From positions 1 to 26,158 of the forward strand of contig DAIEIL010000072.1 of NCBI GenBank assembly GCA_027352645.1: a DNA stretch of 26,158 nt, read 5' to 3'. This document shows, one piece after another, positions 8,022 to 16,090 of the stretch. Made by a program: the position numbers and the translations under genes. Source of the DNA: Rhodobiaceae bacterium (GTDB taxonomy: Bacteria; Pseudomonadota; Alphaproteobacteria; Parvibaculales; Parvibaculaceae). The notes under the pieces were generated by a model that made no database searches, was not told the origin of the DNA, and saw only the letters and a list, made by a program, of their open reading frames with translations. The stretch's first letter is position 1. Each line of letters opens with the position of its first letter.

Positions 8022-8053
8022 AAACAAAAAGGCCGCCTCCAAATGGGGCGGCC
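8022..8053 (-). terminator. Rho-independent attenuator terminator
   Basis: On the minus strand GGCCGCC (8053-8047) pairs perfectly with GGCGGCC (8037-8031). Two further C-G pairs across a bulged A leave an ATTT loop. The stem is followed at once by TTTTTGTTT (8030-8022). This is the 3:4 structure of the attenuator in front of the methyltransferase. The 5' arm is also the 3' half of the competing antiterminator. Confidence 0.85.
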
Positions 8054-8091
8054 GATCCGGCAGGTCGATAGACGACATGACTGGGCCACCC
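8046..8091 (-). promoter_or_regulatory. Antiterminator pairing (2:3) and pause hairpin (1:2) of the trp-type attenuator
   Basis: GGGTGGCC (8091-8084, minus strand) can form eight consecutive pairs (one G-U) with GGCCGCCC (8053-8046), the 5' arm of the terminator. Alternatively GGTGG within the same segment (8090-8086) pairs with CCACC (8100-8096), which lies in the last codons of the leader ORF, giving a 1:2 hairpin with a TGAAG loop. A ribosome stalled on the Trp codons would cover the CCACC arm but leave 8091 onward free. A ribosome at the leader stop codon would cover the GGGTGGCC arm. This is the classical geometry for attenuation. Confidence 0.75.
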
Positions 8092-8092
8092 T

Positions 8093-8137
8093 TCAGGTGG
8101 TCCACCAAGCCTTGTTGCAAAGGAACATGCGCGTCAT
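8093..8137 (-). CDS. Leader peptide with tandem Trp codons (attenuator peptide)
   Basis: Fourteen-codon ORF encoding MTRMFLCNKAWWTT, ended by TGA. GAGG (8150-8147) lies nine bases before the ATG, and an in-frame GTG directly upstream (8140) is an alternative start. The two adjacent Trp codons occupy 8107-8102, near the end of the peptide, as in E. coli trpL (KGWWRTS). The final codons form one arm of the 1:2 hairpin, and terminator and antiterminator follow. Its proposed role is to couple ribosome position to transcription of the methyltransferase gene. An alternative is drug- or ligand-induced stalling on this peptide, as in erm or tnaC leaders. Too short for ordinary gene finders. Confidence 0.8.
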   Translation of the reverse strand: MTRMFLCNKAWWTT

Positions 8138-8150
8138 CACTCTAATCCTC

Positions 8151-8167
8151 GCCCGGCAAATCCGGGC
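8151..8167 (-). promoter_or_regulatory. Perfect hairpin directly before the leader-peptide ribosome binding site
   Basis: On the minus strand GCCCGG (8167-8162), loop ATTTG, CCGGGC (8156-8151), immediately followed by the GAGG ribosome binding site of the leader peptide. It may insulate the leader RBS or stabilise the 5' end of the attenuated RNA. The stem is certain; the role is not. Confidence 0.5.
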
Positions 8168-8191
8168 CCGAAAAATCAGGTATCGACAGGA

Positions 8192-8220
8192 AACCTACTC
8201 CCGGTCCGAGGGCTTGCCAA
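8192..8220 (-). promoter_or_regulatory. Sigma70-type promoter for the attenuator-methyltransferase transcript
   Basis: TTGGCA (8220-8215) and TAGGTT (8197-8192) on the minus strand are separated by exactly 17 bases and resemble the -35 and -10 hexamers of housekeeping promoters. Transcription would begin near 8185, just after the TRIC gene, giving an attenuated leader RNA of about 160 bases. Position and spacing fit the attenuator well, but no experimental start is available. Confidence 0.55.
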
Positions 8221-8229
8221 GCCCGCCCG

Positions 8230-8862
8230 TCACTCCGGCTCGCTTGGCTCGACCTTGAAGGTCGGAATCGACCAGCGCATGGCGAGCGCGACGAGCCGGA
8301 TCGCCAGCGCCACGGCTATCGAGCCCCAGAGATCGACCGAGGCCGGAAGCTCGAACTGGCGCAGCACGACAAAAAGCGCCGCCCCGACCAGAGCCGCCAC
8401 CGCATAGACCTCGCGCTTCAGAATAATCGGCGTCCGGTTTGCAAGCACGTCGCGGATAAGGCCGCCAAAGACCCCCGTGACCACGCCCATGATGACCGCG
8501 ACCGATCCCGATATGCCCATGTCGAGCGCCTTGCGCGTTCCGAGCACCGCAAAGACCGCGAGCCCGATGGCGTCGGCGATCAGCATGGGCCGGCGGACAT
8601 CAATCCCCCACATCACGAGTGGGATTGTGGCCAGCGCGAATCCCGATGCCACAGCGACGTACCAAGGCGAGACAATCCAGAAAACAGGCGTCGCGCCAAG
8701 CATCATGTCGCGGAGCGTTCCCCCGCCGACGGCGACGATCACCCCCAGAACCAGGACGCCAAACCAGTCCATCTCCCGCTCGCCCGCGACCAGCGCGCCG
8801 GATACGGCGAAGGCGGCAACACCGATGAATTGAAGAAACGCCAGCAAATTGATAGCAAGCAT
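8230..8862 (-). CDS. TRIC-type (UPF0126) inner-membrane protein
   Basis: A 210-residue integral membrane protein made of two homologous three-helix repeats, the architecture of bacterial TRIC (trimeric intracellular cation) channels, formerly UPF0126 (YadS/YicG). The repeat signatures are VAVGGGTLRDMMLG (about 44-57) and VFGGLIRDVLANRTP in the second half, preceded by FAVSGALVA and FAVLGTRKAL. GGAGG lies nine bases upstream of the ATG. The role is inferred from the family: passive cation permeation across the cytoplasmic membrane. The methyltransferase lies downstream on the same strand but has its own promoter and terminator-like leader, so the two may be only partly co-transcribed. Confidence 0.9.
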   Translation of the reverse strand: MLAINLLAFLQFIGVAAFAVSGALVAGEREMDWFGVLVLGVIVAVGGGTLRDMMLGATPVFWIVSPWYVAVASGFALATIPLVMWGIDVRRPMLIADAIGLAVFAVLGTRKALDMGISGSVAVIMGVVTGVFGGLIRDVLANRTPIILKREVYAVAALVGAALFVVLRQFELPASVDLWGSIAVALAIRLVALAMRWSIPTFKVEPSEPE

Positions 8863-8894
8863 GCTCTTTCGCCTCCCAAAAACGCTGCGGCCCC

Positions 8895-8923
8895 TTGCTA
8901 CGCGGCAATCCTGCCTTTAGTAA
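8895..8923 (+). promoter_or_regulatory. Possible promoter of the RND efflux operon
   Basis: TTGCTA (8895-8900) and TAGTAA (8918-8923) with a 17-base spacer, in the divergent space between the TRIC gene and the efflux operon and pointing to the latter. It is about 120 bases from the first ATG. The rest of the gap is relatively A/T-rich. No TetR-like operator palindrome and no adjacent regulator gene were recognised. Confidence 0.35.
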
Positions 8924-9042
8924 AATCGGCAGATCCTCTATTTTAAATATCGGGCCGAACACCCATATGGACTTCGGTCCTGCCCCTCCCGCTCGCCGAC
9001 ACCATCCTGTAACCTTAGCTGAAATTGCATCCGGAGAAGTCC

Positions 9043-10176
9043 ATGATGACCAGACGCATGGCAATCATGCTCGCCATAGTCGGCGCCATTCTTGCGCTGT
9101 TCATCGGCTACAAGATTTTCATCGGCATGATGACCAAGAAGTTCATGGCGTCCATGGGCAACAAGGCCGAGACGGTCGCCGCGATGACGGTAACGCCGCG
9201 CAACTGGGAGCCGACGATCAGCGCGGTGGGCAGCCTCCGCGCAGTCCGGGGCACGGACATCGCGCCGCAGCTCGCAGGCGTCGTGGCCTCGGTTCCCTTC
9301 AAGTCCGGCGATGACGTGAAGGCGGGAGACGTGCTGCTCCAGCTTGCCGATGAAGACGACGTCGCGAACCTGAATGCCCTCAAGGCTTCGGCGGAGCTCG
9401 CGCGCCTCACCTATGAGCGCAACAAGGAGCTCGTCCGCACGCGCGCCGTCAGCCAGGCCGCACTCGACAATGCCATCGCCTCCTACAAGAGCGCGCAGGC
9501 GCAGGTCGCGGCCCAACAGGCGCTGGTCAACAAGAAGCAGATCAAGGCGCCATTTGCGGGCCGCGTGGGCATCCGCCTCGTCGATGTCGGCCAGTATCTG
9601 ACGGCCGGGACGAAGGTCACGACGCTTCAGGCGCTCGACCCGATCTTCATCGACTTCTCCGTTCCGCAGCAGTCGGTCCACCTCGTGAAGCCGGGCCAGA
9701 AGATCACGCTGACCACCAACGCCTTCCCGGGCGAGAGCTTCACGGGCGAGATCGCCGCCATCGATCCGAAGCTCGATGCCGAGACGCGAAACGTCGCCGT
9801 GCGCGCGGAGCTCCCCAATCCGCAGGCCAAGCTCCTGCCCGGCATGTTCGGCTCGGTGAAGATCGTCACCGGCGAACCGGAGAAGGTCGTCGCCCTGCCC
9901 CAGACGGCCATCACCTTCAATCCCTATGGCCAGTCGATCTTCATCGTGAGGAAGGGCGAGCCCGACGCCGATGGCAAGCCTGTGCTGACGGCGGACCAGA
10001 CCTTCGTCACGACCGGCGACACGCGCGGCGACGAGATTGCCGTATTGAAGGGCCTCAAGGAGGGCGACATGGTCGTCACCTCCGGCCAGATCAAGCTGAA
10101 AAACGGGTCGCATGTCATCATCAGCGATAGCGTGAAGCTGCCCAACGACACCTCGCCGACAGTACTGGACCGTTAA
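9043..10176 (+). CDS. RND efflux system, periplasmic adaptor (membrane fusion) protein
   Basis: HlyD/AcrA-family adaptor linking an inner-membrane RND pump to an outer-membrane channel. It starts with a basic N-terminus and one hydrophobic helix (AIMLAIVGAILALFIGYKIF) that anchors or exports it. A biotinyl-lipoyl half motif follows (GSLRAVRGTDIAPQLAGVV), then an alpha-hairpin, the second half (IKAPFAGRVGIRLVDVGQYL), the beta-barrel (LDPIFIDFSVPQ) and the membrane-proximal domain. The frame opens at a TTG (9025), but the ATG at 9043 has GGAG six bases upstream and is chosen, giving 377 residues. No lipobox is present. The RND pump gene begins 14 bases after the stop. Confidence 0.92.
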   Translation: MMTRRMAIMLAIVGAILALFIGYKIFIGMMTKKFMASMGNKAETVAAMTVTPRNWEPTISAVGSLRAVRGTDIAPQLAGVVASVPFKSGDDVKAGDVLLQLADEDDVANLNALKASAELARLTYERNKELVRTRAVSQAALDNAIASYKSAQAQVAAQQALVNKKQIKAPFAGRVGIRLVDVGQYLTAGTKVTTLQALDPIFIDFSVPQQSVHLVKPGQKITLTTNAFPGESFTGEIAAIDPKLDAETRNVAVRAELPNPQAKLLPGMFGSVKIVTGEPEKVVALPQTAITFNPYGQSIFIVRKGEPDADGKPVLTADQTFVTTGDTRGDEIAVLKGLKEGDMVVTSGQIKLKNGSHVIISDSVKLPNDTSPTVLDR

Positions 10177-10190
10177 GGCCGGAGTATCCC

Positions 10191-13100
10191 ATGCACTTCA
10201 CGGACATCTTTATCCGGCGTCCCGTCCTTGCCACGGTGGTGAGCCTGCTCATCCTCGTGCTCGGGCTCCGCTCGGTCTCGCTCCTGCCTATCCTGCAATA
10301 CCCGCGCACCGAGAACGCCGTGGTGACGGTGCAGACCTCCTATTACGGCGCCAGCGCCGATGTGGTCGCAGGCTTCATCACCACACCTCTGGAAGCCTCG
10401 ATCGCGCAGGCGAACGGCATCGACTACATGTCGTCGAGCAGCCTGCAAGGCCTTTCGCAGATCCAGGTTCAGATTCGCCTGAACTACGACTCCGCCAAGG
10501 CGCTCACCGAAATCAACACCCGCGTCAACGCGGTCAAGAACCAGCTTCCCGCCGAAGCCCAGGAACCGGTCATCACCATCGCCGTCGGCGAGACGATCGA
10601 CTCGATGTATCTCGGCTTCAACAGCGAAGTGCTGGCGACGAACCAGATCAGCGACTATCTGCTGCGCGTCGTCGTGCCGAAGCTGCAAGCCGTCGAAGGC
10701 GTGCAGCAGGCCGAGTTCCTCGGCGAAAAGCGCTTCGCCCTTCGCGTCTGGATGGACCCCGACAAGCTCGCCGCCTATGGCCTCACCGCCACGGACGTAT
10801 CGTCCGCGCTGGCGCGCAACGACTTCCTCTCCGCCGTGGGTACCACCAAGGGCCAGATGGTCCAGTACGACCTGACGGCCTCGACGAGCATCCACACGCT
10901 GGATGAGTTCCGCAACCTCATCGTCAAGAACAAGGGCGGCACCTCCGTCCGCGTTCAGGATGTCGCCAACGTCACTCTCGGCGCCGAAGACTATGAGTCC
11001 GCCGGCGGCTTCGACGGCAAGCCTGCCGTCCAGATCGGCATCAAGGTCGCGCCGACTGCGAACCTGCTCGACGTCATCAAGCGCCTTCGCGCCATCTTCC
11101 CGGAAATTCAGGCACAGCTTCCTGAAGGCCTCCACGGCGCCATCGCCTATGACGCGACGAAGTTCGTCAACAGCTCCATCTCGGAAGTGGTGCGCACGCT
11201 TGTCGAGTCGCTGGTCATCGTGACGCTCGTCGTCTTCGCCTTCCTCGGTTCACCACGGTCGGTGCTCATCCCGACGCTCGCCATTCCGCTGTCGCTGATC
11301 GGCGCTTTCGCCTTCATGCTGATGTTCGGCTTCTCGATCAACCTGCTCACCCTGCTCGCGCTGGTCCTCGCCATCGGCCTGGTGGTCGACGACGCGATCA
11401 TCGTGGTCGAGAACGTGAACCGGCATCTTGAGGAGGGACTCCCTCCATTAAAGGCATCCGTGCTCGCCGCTCGCGAGCTCAGCGGCCCGATCGTGTCCAT
11501 GACCGTGGTTCTGATCGCGGTCTATATCCCGATCGGCTTCATGGGCGGTCTCACCGGCGCGCTTTTCACCGAATTCGCCTTCACGCTGGTCGGCGCGGTC
11601 ACGGTTTCCGCCATCGTCGCGCTCACCCTTTCGCCCATGATGTGCTCGCGCCTGCTCAAGGCGCATGACGCCGAGAAGAGCGATTGGGAACAGCGCCTCA
11701 TCCGCTACATCGATCATCGCTTCGAACAGTTGCATCGGGCCTATTCCCGCGCCCTGTCGGCGAGCCTCGACCAGATTCAGGTCGTGGTCGTCTTCGCGCT
11801 CATCGTCATCGGAAGCCTTTACGTCTTCTGGTCCTTCGCGAAAACAGAACTCGCGCCGCAGGAAGACCAGGGCATCGTCATCAGCATGATCACCTCGCCG
11901 CCCACGGCGACGATCACGCAGCGTCAGATCGGCCAGGCCGAGGTCTACAAGGCGATCCGCAGCCACCCGGAAACGGATCACGTCTTCCAGGCGATCATGC
12001 CGACCCAGGCAATCGCCGGCCTCGTCACCACACCCTGGGACGAGCGCTCCAAGACGGCGTCCCAGATCCAGACCGAGCTGCAGGGCCAGCTCAACCAGAT
12101 TCCCATCGTCCGCGCCGTGGCCTTCCAGCCGCCGCCGCTTCCCGGCGCGCGCGGCCTTCCGGTCGACTTCGTCATCCAGACGACCGAACCTTTCGAACGG
12201 CTCGACGAGGTTTCTCGCAACTTTCTCGCCGAAGCGCAGAAAAGCGGAAACTTCATCTTCCTCGACACGGACCTCAAATTCGACAAGCCGCAGGCCCAGA
12301 TCGTCATCGACCGCGACAAGGTCGCGGATATGGGCCTCACCATGACCGATGTCGGCGCAGCGCTCACCTCGATGCTCGGCGGCGGCTATGTGAACTATTT
12401 CAGCCTGTCGGGCCGCTCCTACAAGGTGATCCCGCAGGTGCAGCAGCAGTTCCGTCTGAACACGGACCAGCTGACGAACTACTACATCCGCTCGTCCTCG
12501 GGTAAGTCGATCCCGCTCTCGACCGTCGCCCATATCGAGATGAAGACGGTGCCGGAAGCGTTGAACCACTTCCAGCAGCTCAACGCAGCCTCCATCACGG
12601 GTGTGCCGAACCCGAGCATCACCACAGGCGAAGCGCTCAACTATCTCCGCGATCTCGCGGCGCGGACGCTGCCGCCGGGCTACACGGTCGATTTCGGCGG
12701 CCAGTCGCGCCAGTTCGTGCAGGAAGGCAGCGCCCTTCTCATCACGTTCTTCTTCGCCCTCGTCATCATCTTCCTGACGCTGGCGGCGCAGTTCGAAAGC
12801 TTCCGCGATCCGGTCATCATCCTGATCACGGTGCCGATGTCGCTTTGCGGCGCGTTGATCTTCATCAGCCTCGGTTTTGGCGGTGCGAGCCTCAACATCT
12901 ATACGCAGGTCGGCCTCGTCACGCTGATCGGCCTCATCAGCAAGCACGGCATTCTGATCGTGGAGTTCGCGAACAACCTTCAGCTTGAAGGCAAGAAGAA
13001 GCGCGAAGCGATCGAGGAAGCGGTTGGCATCCGTCTCCGCCCCATCCTCATGACCACAGCCGCCATGGTGCTGGGCGTCATGCCGCTCATTCTTGCAAGC

Positions 13101-13277
13101 GGCGCGGGCGCCGTGTCGCGTTTCAATCTCGGCCTCGTCATTGCAACCGGCCTTGCCATCGGAACGCTCTTCACGCTCTTCGTCGTGCCCGCCATGTACA
13201 TGCTGATCGCCGAAGACCATCAGGCGATCAAGGCCGAGGAAGATGCGCTCGCTGCCGTCGAGGCCGAGGTTCATTAA
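10191..13277 (+). CDS. RND multidrug efflux transporter, AcrB/MexB-like (HAE-1 type)
   Basis: Proton-driven inner-membrane pump of 1028 residues, the usual length, with the MHFTDIFIRRPVLATVVSLLIL start typical of the group (first transmembrane helix). There are twelve predicted membrane segments and two large periplasmic loops. The proton relay is intact: Asp400-Asp401 in GLVVDDAIIVVENV and Lys918 in GLISKHGILIVEFAN correspond to D407, D408 and K940 of AcrB. The ribosome binding site CCGGAG precedes the ATG. With the adaptor gene upstream it forms a two-gene operon. No outer-membrane TolC/OprM gene lies in the window, so a channel encoded elsewhere must be used. Substrates cannot be predicted. 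Confidence 0.95.
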   Translation: MHFTDIFIRRPVLATVVSLLILVLGLRSVSLLPILQYPRTENAVVTVQTSYYGASADVVAGFITTPLEASIAQANGIDYMSSSSLQGLSQIQVQIRLNYDSAKALTEINTRVNAVKNQLPAEAQEPVITIAVGETIDSMYLGFNSEVLATNQISDYLLRVVVPKLQAVEGVQQAEFLGEKRFALRVWMDPDKLAAYGLTATDVSSALARNDFLSAVGTTKGQMVQYDLTASTSIHTLDEFRNLIVKNKGGTSVRVQDVANVTLGAEDYESAGGFDGKPAVQIGIKVAPTANLLDVIKRLRAIFPEIQAQLPEGLHGAIAYDATKFVNSSISEVVRTLVESLVIVTLVVFAFLGSPRSVLIPTLAIPLSLIGAFAFMLMFGFSINLLTLLALVLAIGLVVDDAIIVVENVNRHLEEGLPPLKASVLAARELSGPIVSMTVVLIAVYIPIGFMGGLTGALFTEFAFTLVGAVTVSAIVALTLSPMMCSRLLKAHDAEKSDWEQRLIRYIDHRFEQLHRAYSRALSASLDQIQVVVVFALIVIGSLYVFWSFAKTELAPQEDQGIVISMITSPPTATITQRQIGQAEVYKAIRSHPETDHVFQAIMPTQAIAGLVTTPWDERSKTASQIQTELQGQLNQIPIVRAVAFQPPPLPGARGLPVDFVIQTTEPFERLDEVSRNFLAEAQKSGNFIFLDTDLKFDKPQAQIVIDRDKVADMGLTMTDVGAALTSMLGGGYVNYFSLSGRSYKVIPQVQQQFRLNTDQLTNYYIRSSSGKSIPLSTVAHIEMKTVPEALNHFQQLNAASITGVPNPSITTGEALNYLRDLAARTLPPGYTVDFGGQSRQFVQEGSALLITFFFALVIIFLTLAAQFESFRDPVIILITVPMSLCGALIFISLGFGGASLNIYTQVGLVTLIGLISKHGILIVEFANNLQLEGKKKREAIEEAVGIRLRPILMTTAAMVLGVMPLILASGAGAVSRFNLGLVIATGLAIGTLFTLFVVPAMYMLIAEDHQAIKAEEDALAAVEAEVH

Positions 13278-13297
13278 TATCTTCCGCACCCGACAAG

Positions 13298-13329
13298 CCG
13301 GGCCCATCCGTAAATGACGGATGGCCCGG
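13298..13329. promoter_or_regulatory. Long inverted repeat between RND pump and formate dehydrogenase
   Basis: A 13-bp stem with one bulged C (CCGGGCCCATCCGT / ACGGATGGCCCGG) around an AAATG loop. There is no T-run on either side, so it is not a classical intrinsic terminator, though it could stop or stabilise the efflux mRNA. Its right part overlaps a possible promoter for the formate dehydrogenase gene (ATGACG at 13314-13319, TAAAAT at 13338-13343, 18-base spacer), so it could instead be an operator. Confidence 0.5.
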
Positions 13330-13386
13330 AGTTGGGCTAAAATGCTCCCCATGCTCCGGTCCGCTGGAGCGATGGGGGAGCAAGAC

Positions 13387-16056
13387 ATGCCGAAGATCGA
13401 GATCAACGGCCAAAATATCGAGGTTGCGCCCGGCACGACCATTCTCGAAGCCGCCCGAAAGGCCGGTATCGAGGTGCCGACGCTTTGCAACGACTCTCGC
13501 CTCCACCCCGCGGGCGAATGCCGTCTCTGCAATGTCGAGGTGGCTGGCGATCCTCATCCCCACACGGCCTGCACATCCCGCGTCGCGGACGGCATGCGCG
13601 TCGAGACGCACACGCCCGAGCTCGAAGCCTTTCGCCGGACGATGCTCGGCTGGATGGCGGAAAAGATTCCCCCCGAGACATTCGCCGCCCTGCCCGACAA
13701 GGAACTCCATCGCCGCTTCCGCGCCTATGACATCGAACCCAAGGGCATAGCGTCGCCCATCGAGACCCGCGACCTTTCGCATCCCTATATCAAGGTCGAC
13801 ATGGCGCAATGCATCGATTGCTTTCGATGCGTCCGCATATGCGACGAGGTGCAGGGGCAATTCGTCTGGCATGCCGTGGGGCGCGGCGCGGATACGAGCG
13901 TGGTGCCGGGCGGCGCGGCGAACCTCGCCGAAAGCGACTGCGTGAGCTGCGGCGCCTGTGTCGACACCTGCCCCACCGGCGCGCTGACCGACATGGCGCA
14001 AGGCCCCGTGGCAGGCGACGAGAGGCGCACGCGAAGCACCTGCGTCTATTGCGGCGTCGGCTGCGAGGTCGAGATTGTGACCCGCAGCGGCCGGATTTCC
14101 GAAATTCATCCCGTGCTGGAGGCGCCCGTCAACAAGGGCCATCTCTGCGTGAAAGGCCGCTACGCCTTCGCCTTTACCGACGCGCCGGACCGCGTCGTCA
14201 CGCCGCTGAAGCGCGACGGAGACGGCTGGACCTCTCTCTCATGGGAACAGGCGCTCGACGAAAGCGCCGCCGCCTTCCGCCGCATCATCGACGAGCATGG
14301 CCCCGACTCCATCGGCGTCATTGGCTCGGCGCGGGCGACGAATGAGGAAAACTATCTCGTTCAGAAATTCGCCCGCGTGGTCATCGGCACCAACAATGTC
14401 GATTGCTGCGCGCGGGTCTGCCACACGCCCACGGCCGCCGCCATGAAAGCCATGCTCGGCACAGGCGCAGCCACCAATTCCTTCGACGACATCGAGCGCT
14501 CGAACCTCATCCTGATCGCCGGCGCGAACCCGACCGAGAACCATCCGGTCGTCGGCGCTCGCATCAAGCAGCGCGTCCTGCGCGGCGGCGCAAAGCTCAT
14601 CGTCATCGATCCGCGCCGCACCGAGCTTGCGGCCATGGCGACGATGCATCTGGCATTGCGCCCCGGCACCAACATGCCGCTCCTCAACGCGCTCGCGCAT
14701 GTGATCGTCACCGAAGGCCTGATCGACCGCGACTTCGTGGCCGACCGTGTCGCCGAATGGGATCTGTTCCGCGCTTTCATCGCGGACTGGACGCCCGAAC
14801 GCGCTGCCGGCATTTGCGGCGTCGCGGCAGAGGACATCCGCGCAGCCGCGCGCCTTTATGCGACCGCCAGCCCCGCCATGTGCTTTCACGGCCTCGGCGT
14901 CACGGAGCATACGCAGGGCACCGAAGGCGTGATGGCGCTGGTCAATCTCGCGCTTCTCACCGGCAATTTCGGCAAGCCGGGCTCCGGCATCAATCCGCTG
15001 CGCGGCCAGAACAACGTGCAGGGCGCGGCGCACATGGGCTGCGATCCGGCGATCCTGACGGGCTCCGTCGCCATCGACGAACGCCGCGCGCTCTTTGAAT
15101 CCGTCTGGAAGGCGACGATCCCGCATCAGCGCGGCCTCAACCTCATGGGCATGATTGACGCGGCGGCTACCGGACGCATCAAGGCGCTCTGGGTTGTCGG
15201 TTACGACATCTGGCCCACCCTCGCCAACTCCCACGAGACGCGGCGCGCGCTGGAAAAACTCGACTTCATCCTCGTGCAGGATCTCTTCATCACGGAGACC
15301 GCCCGCGCTTTCGGCCATATGATCCTGCCCGCCGCTTCCGTCTTCGAAAAGGACGGAACGTTCATGAACGCGGAACGCCGCATCCAGCGCGTCAGGAAAG
15401 CCGTGGAAGCGCCGGGCGATGCCCGGTCCGACTGGCGCATCGCCTGCGCCCTCGCGCAGCGCATGGGCCATGGAGAGGCCTTCGCCTTCGACAGCGCGGA
15501 AGCGATCTGGAACGAGGTCCGTACCGTCTGGCCGGAGGCCGGCGGCATCTCCTATCCGCGCATCGAAGCCGGCGGCCTTCAATGGCCCTGCCGGGACGAG
15601 AACGCTCCCGGTACGGAGATTCTGCATGTCACGGATTTCGCGCGCTCCCACACCGCGCCCTTGAAACGCATCGACTACACGCCGACGCCGGAGCGCATCA
15701 ATGCCGAGTTCCCCTTCCTGCTTTCAACAGGCCGCACGCTCTACCAGTTCAATGCCGGGACCATGACCATGCGGACGCCCAATGCGACGCTCCGGCCCAC
15801 GGACACGCTCGACATCTCGCCCGCCGATGCGGAACAGCTTGGGCTCACGCCGGAAGAGCGTGTCCGCATGCGTAGTCGTCATGGCGAGGTTGAAATCGCG
15901 GTGCGCATCACCGACCGGGTGAAACAGGGCGAACTCTTCGCCACCTTCCACGACCCGCGCATTGCGCTGAACAGGCTGACGAGCCCCGAGCGCGACAGGA
16001 TCGTCCACGCGCCCGAATACAAGGTCACGGCGGTGCGGATCGAACGTCTGGGCTAG
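13387..16056 (+). CDS. Formate dehydrogenase catalytic (alpha) subunit, molybdopterin/Fe-S
   Basis: Oxidises formate to CO2 at a bis-MGD cofactor and passes electrons along Fe-S clusters. From the ATG at 13387 (GGGGAG six bases upstream) it has 889 residues. It has an N-terminal [2Fe-2S] domain (C34, C45, C48, C62), a ferredoxin-like segment with two [4Fe-4S] motifs (CIDCFRCVRIC and CVSCGACVDTC), and the molybdopterin [4Fe-4S] motif CVYCGVGC with GHLCVKGRYAF. The catalytic region ARVCHTPT follows, with Cys345 as Mo ligand followed by His346; it is a Cys, not Sec, enzyme. The C-terminal MGD-binding domain starts near LSTGRTLYQFNAGTMT. No Tat signal is present, so it is cytoplasmic. The layout is that of NAD-dependent FdsA/FdhF-type subunits, but no beta or gamma subunit, FdhD or cofactor gene is adjacent. 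Frames further upstream (to 13321) run into the hairpin and are rejected. Confidence 0.92.
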   Translation: MPKIEINGQNIEVAPGTTILEAARKAGIEVPTLCNDSRLHPAGECRLCNVEVAGDPHPHTACTSRVADGMRVETHTPELEAFRRTMLGWMAEKIPPETFAALPDKELHRRFRAYDIEPKGIASPIETRDLSHPYIKVDMAQCIDCFRCVRICDEVQGQFVWHAVGRGADTSVVPGGAANLAESDCVSCGACVDTCPTGALTDMAQGPVAGDERRTRSTCVYCGVGCEVEIVTRSGRISEIHPVLEAPVNKGHLCVKGRYAFAFTDAPDRVVTPLKRDGDGWTSLSWEQALDESAAAFRRIIDEHGPDSIGVIGSARATNEENYLVQKFARVVIGTNNVDCCARVCHTPTAAAMKAMLGTGAATNSFDDIERSNLILIAGANPTENHPVVGARIKQRVLRGGAKLIVIDPRRTELAAMATMHLALRPGTNMPLLNALAHVIVTEGLIDRDFVADRVAEWDLFRAFIADWTPERAAGICGVAAEDIRAAARLYATASPAMCFHGLGVTEHTQGTEGVMALVNLALLTGNFGKPGSGINPLRGQNNVQGAAHMGCDPAILTGSVAIDERRALFESVWKATIPHQRGLNLMGMIDAAATGRIKALWVVGYDIWPTLANSHETRRALEKLDFILVQDLFITETARAFGHMILPAASVFEKDGTFMNAERRIQRVRKAVEAPGDARSDWRIACALAQRMGHGEAFAFDSAEAIWNEVRTVWPEAGGISYPRIEAGGLQWPCRDENAPGTEILHVTDFARSHTAPLKRIDYTPTPERINAEFPFLLSTGRTLYQFNAGTMTMRTPNATLRPTDTLDISPADAEQLGLTPEERVRMRSRHGEVEIAVRITDRVKQGELFATFHDPRIALNRLTSPERDRIVHAPEYKVTAVRIERLG

Positions 16057-16090
16057 GGCTTCACAGGTTGGGACTGCGCCAAGGCCGCGC

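Noticed and set aside
7892..8089. 65-codon minus-strand frame starting inside the attenuator
   Set aside because: It runs through the terminator and into the methyltransferase in another frame, has no ribosome binding site, and the translation is unlike a real protein.
13321..13386. Upstream start for formate dehydrogenase
   Set aside because: The first ATG lies inside the inverted repeat with no ribosome binding site, and upstream of the likely -10 element; the ATG at 13387 has a strong GGGGAG and the normal ferredoxin-domain start.
11448..13532. 694-codon minus-strand open frame across the RND pump
   Set aside because: Antisense to a full-length AcrB-like protein; the translation is a His/Arg/Asp-rich shadow.
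14239..15651. 470-codon minus-strand open frame across the formate dehydrogenase
   Set aside because: Antisense to conserved molybdopterin-domain coding sequence, with no domain of its own.
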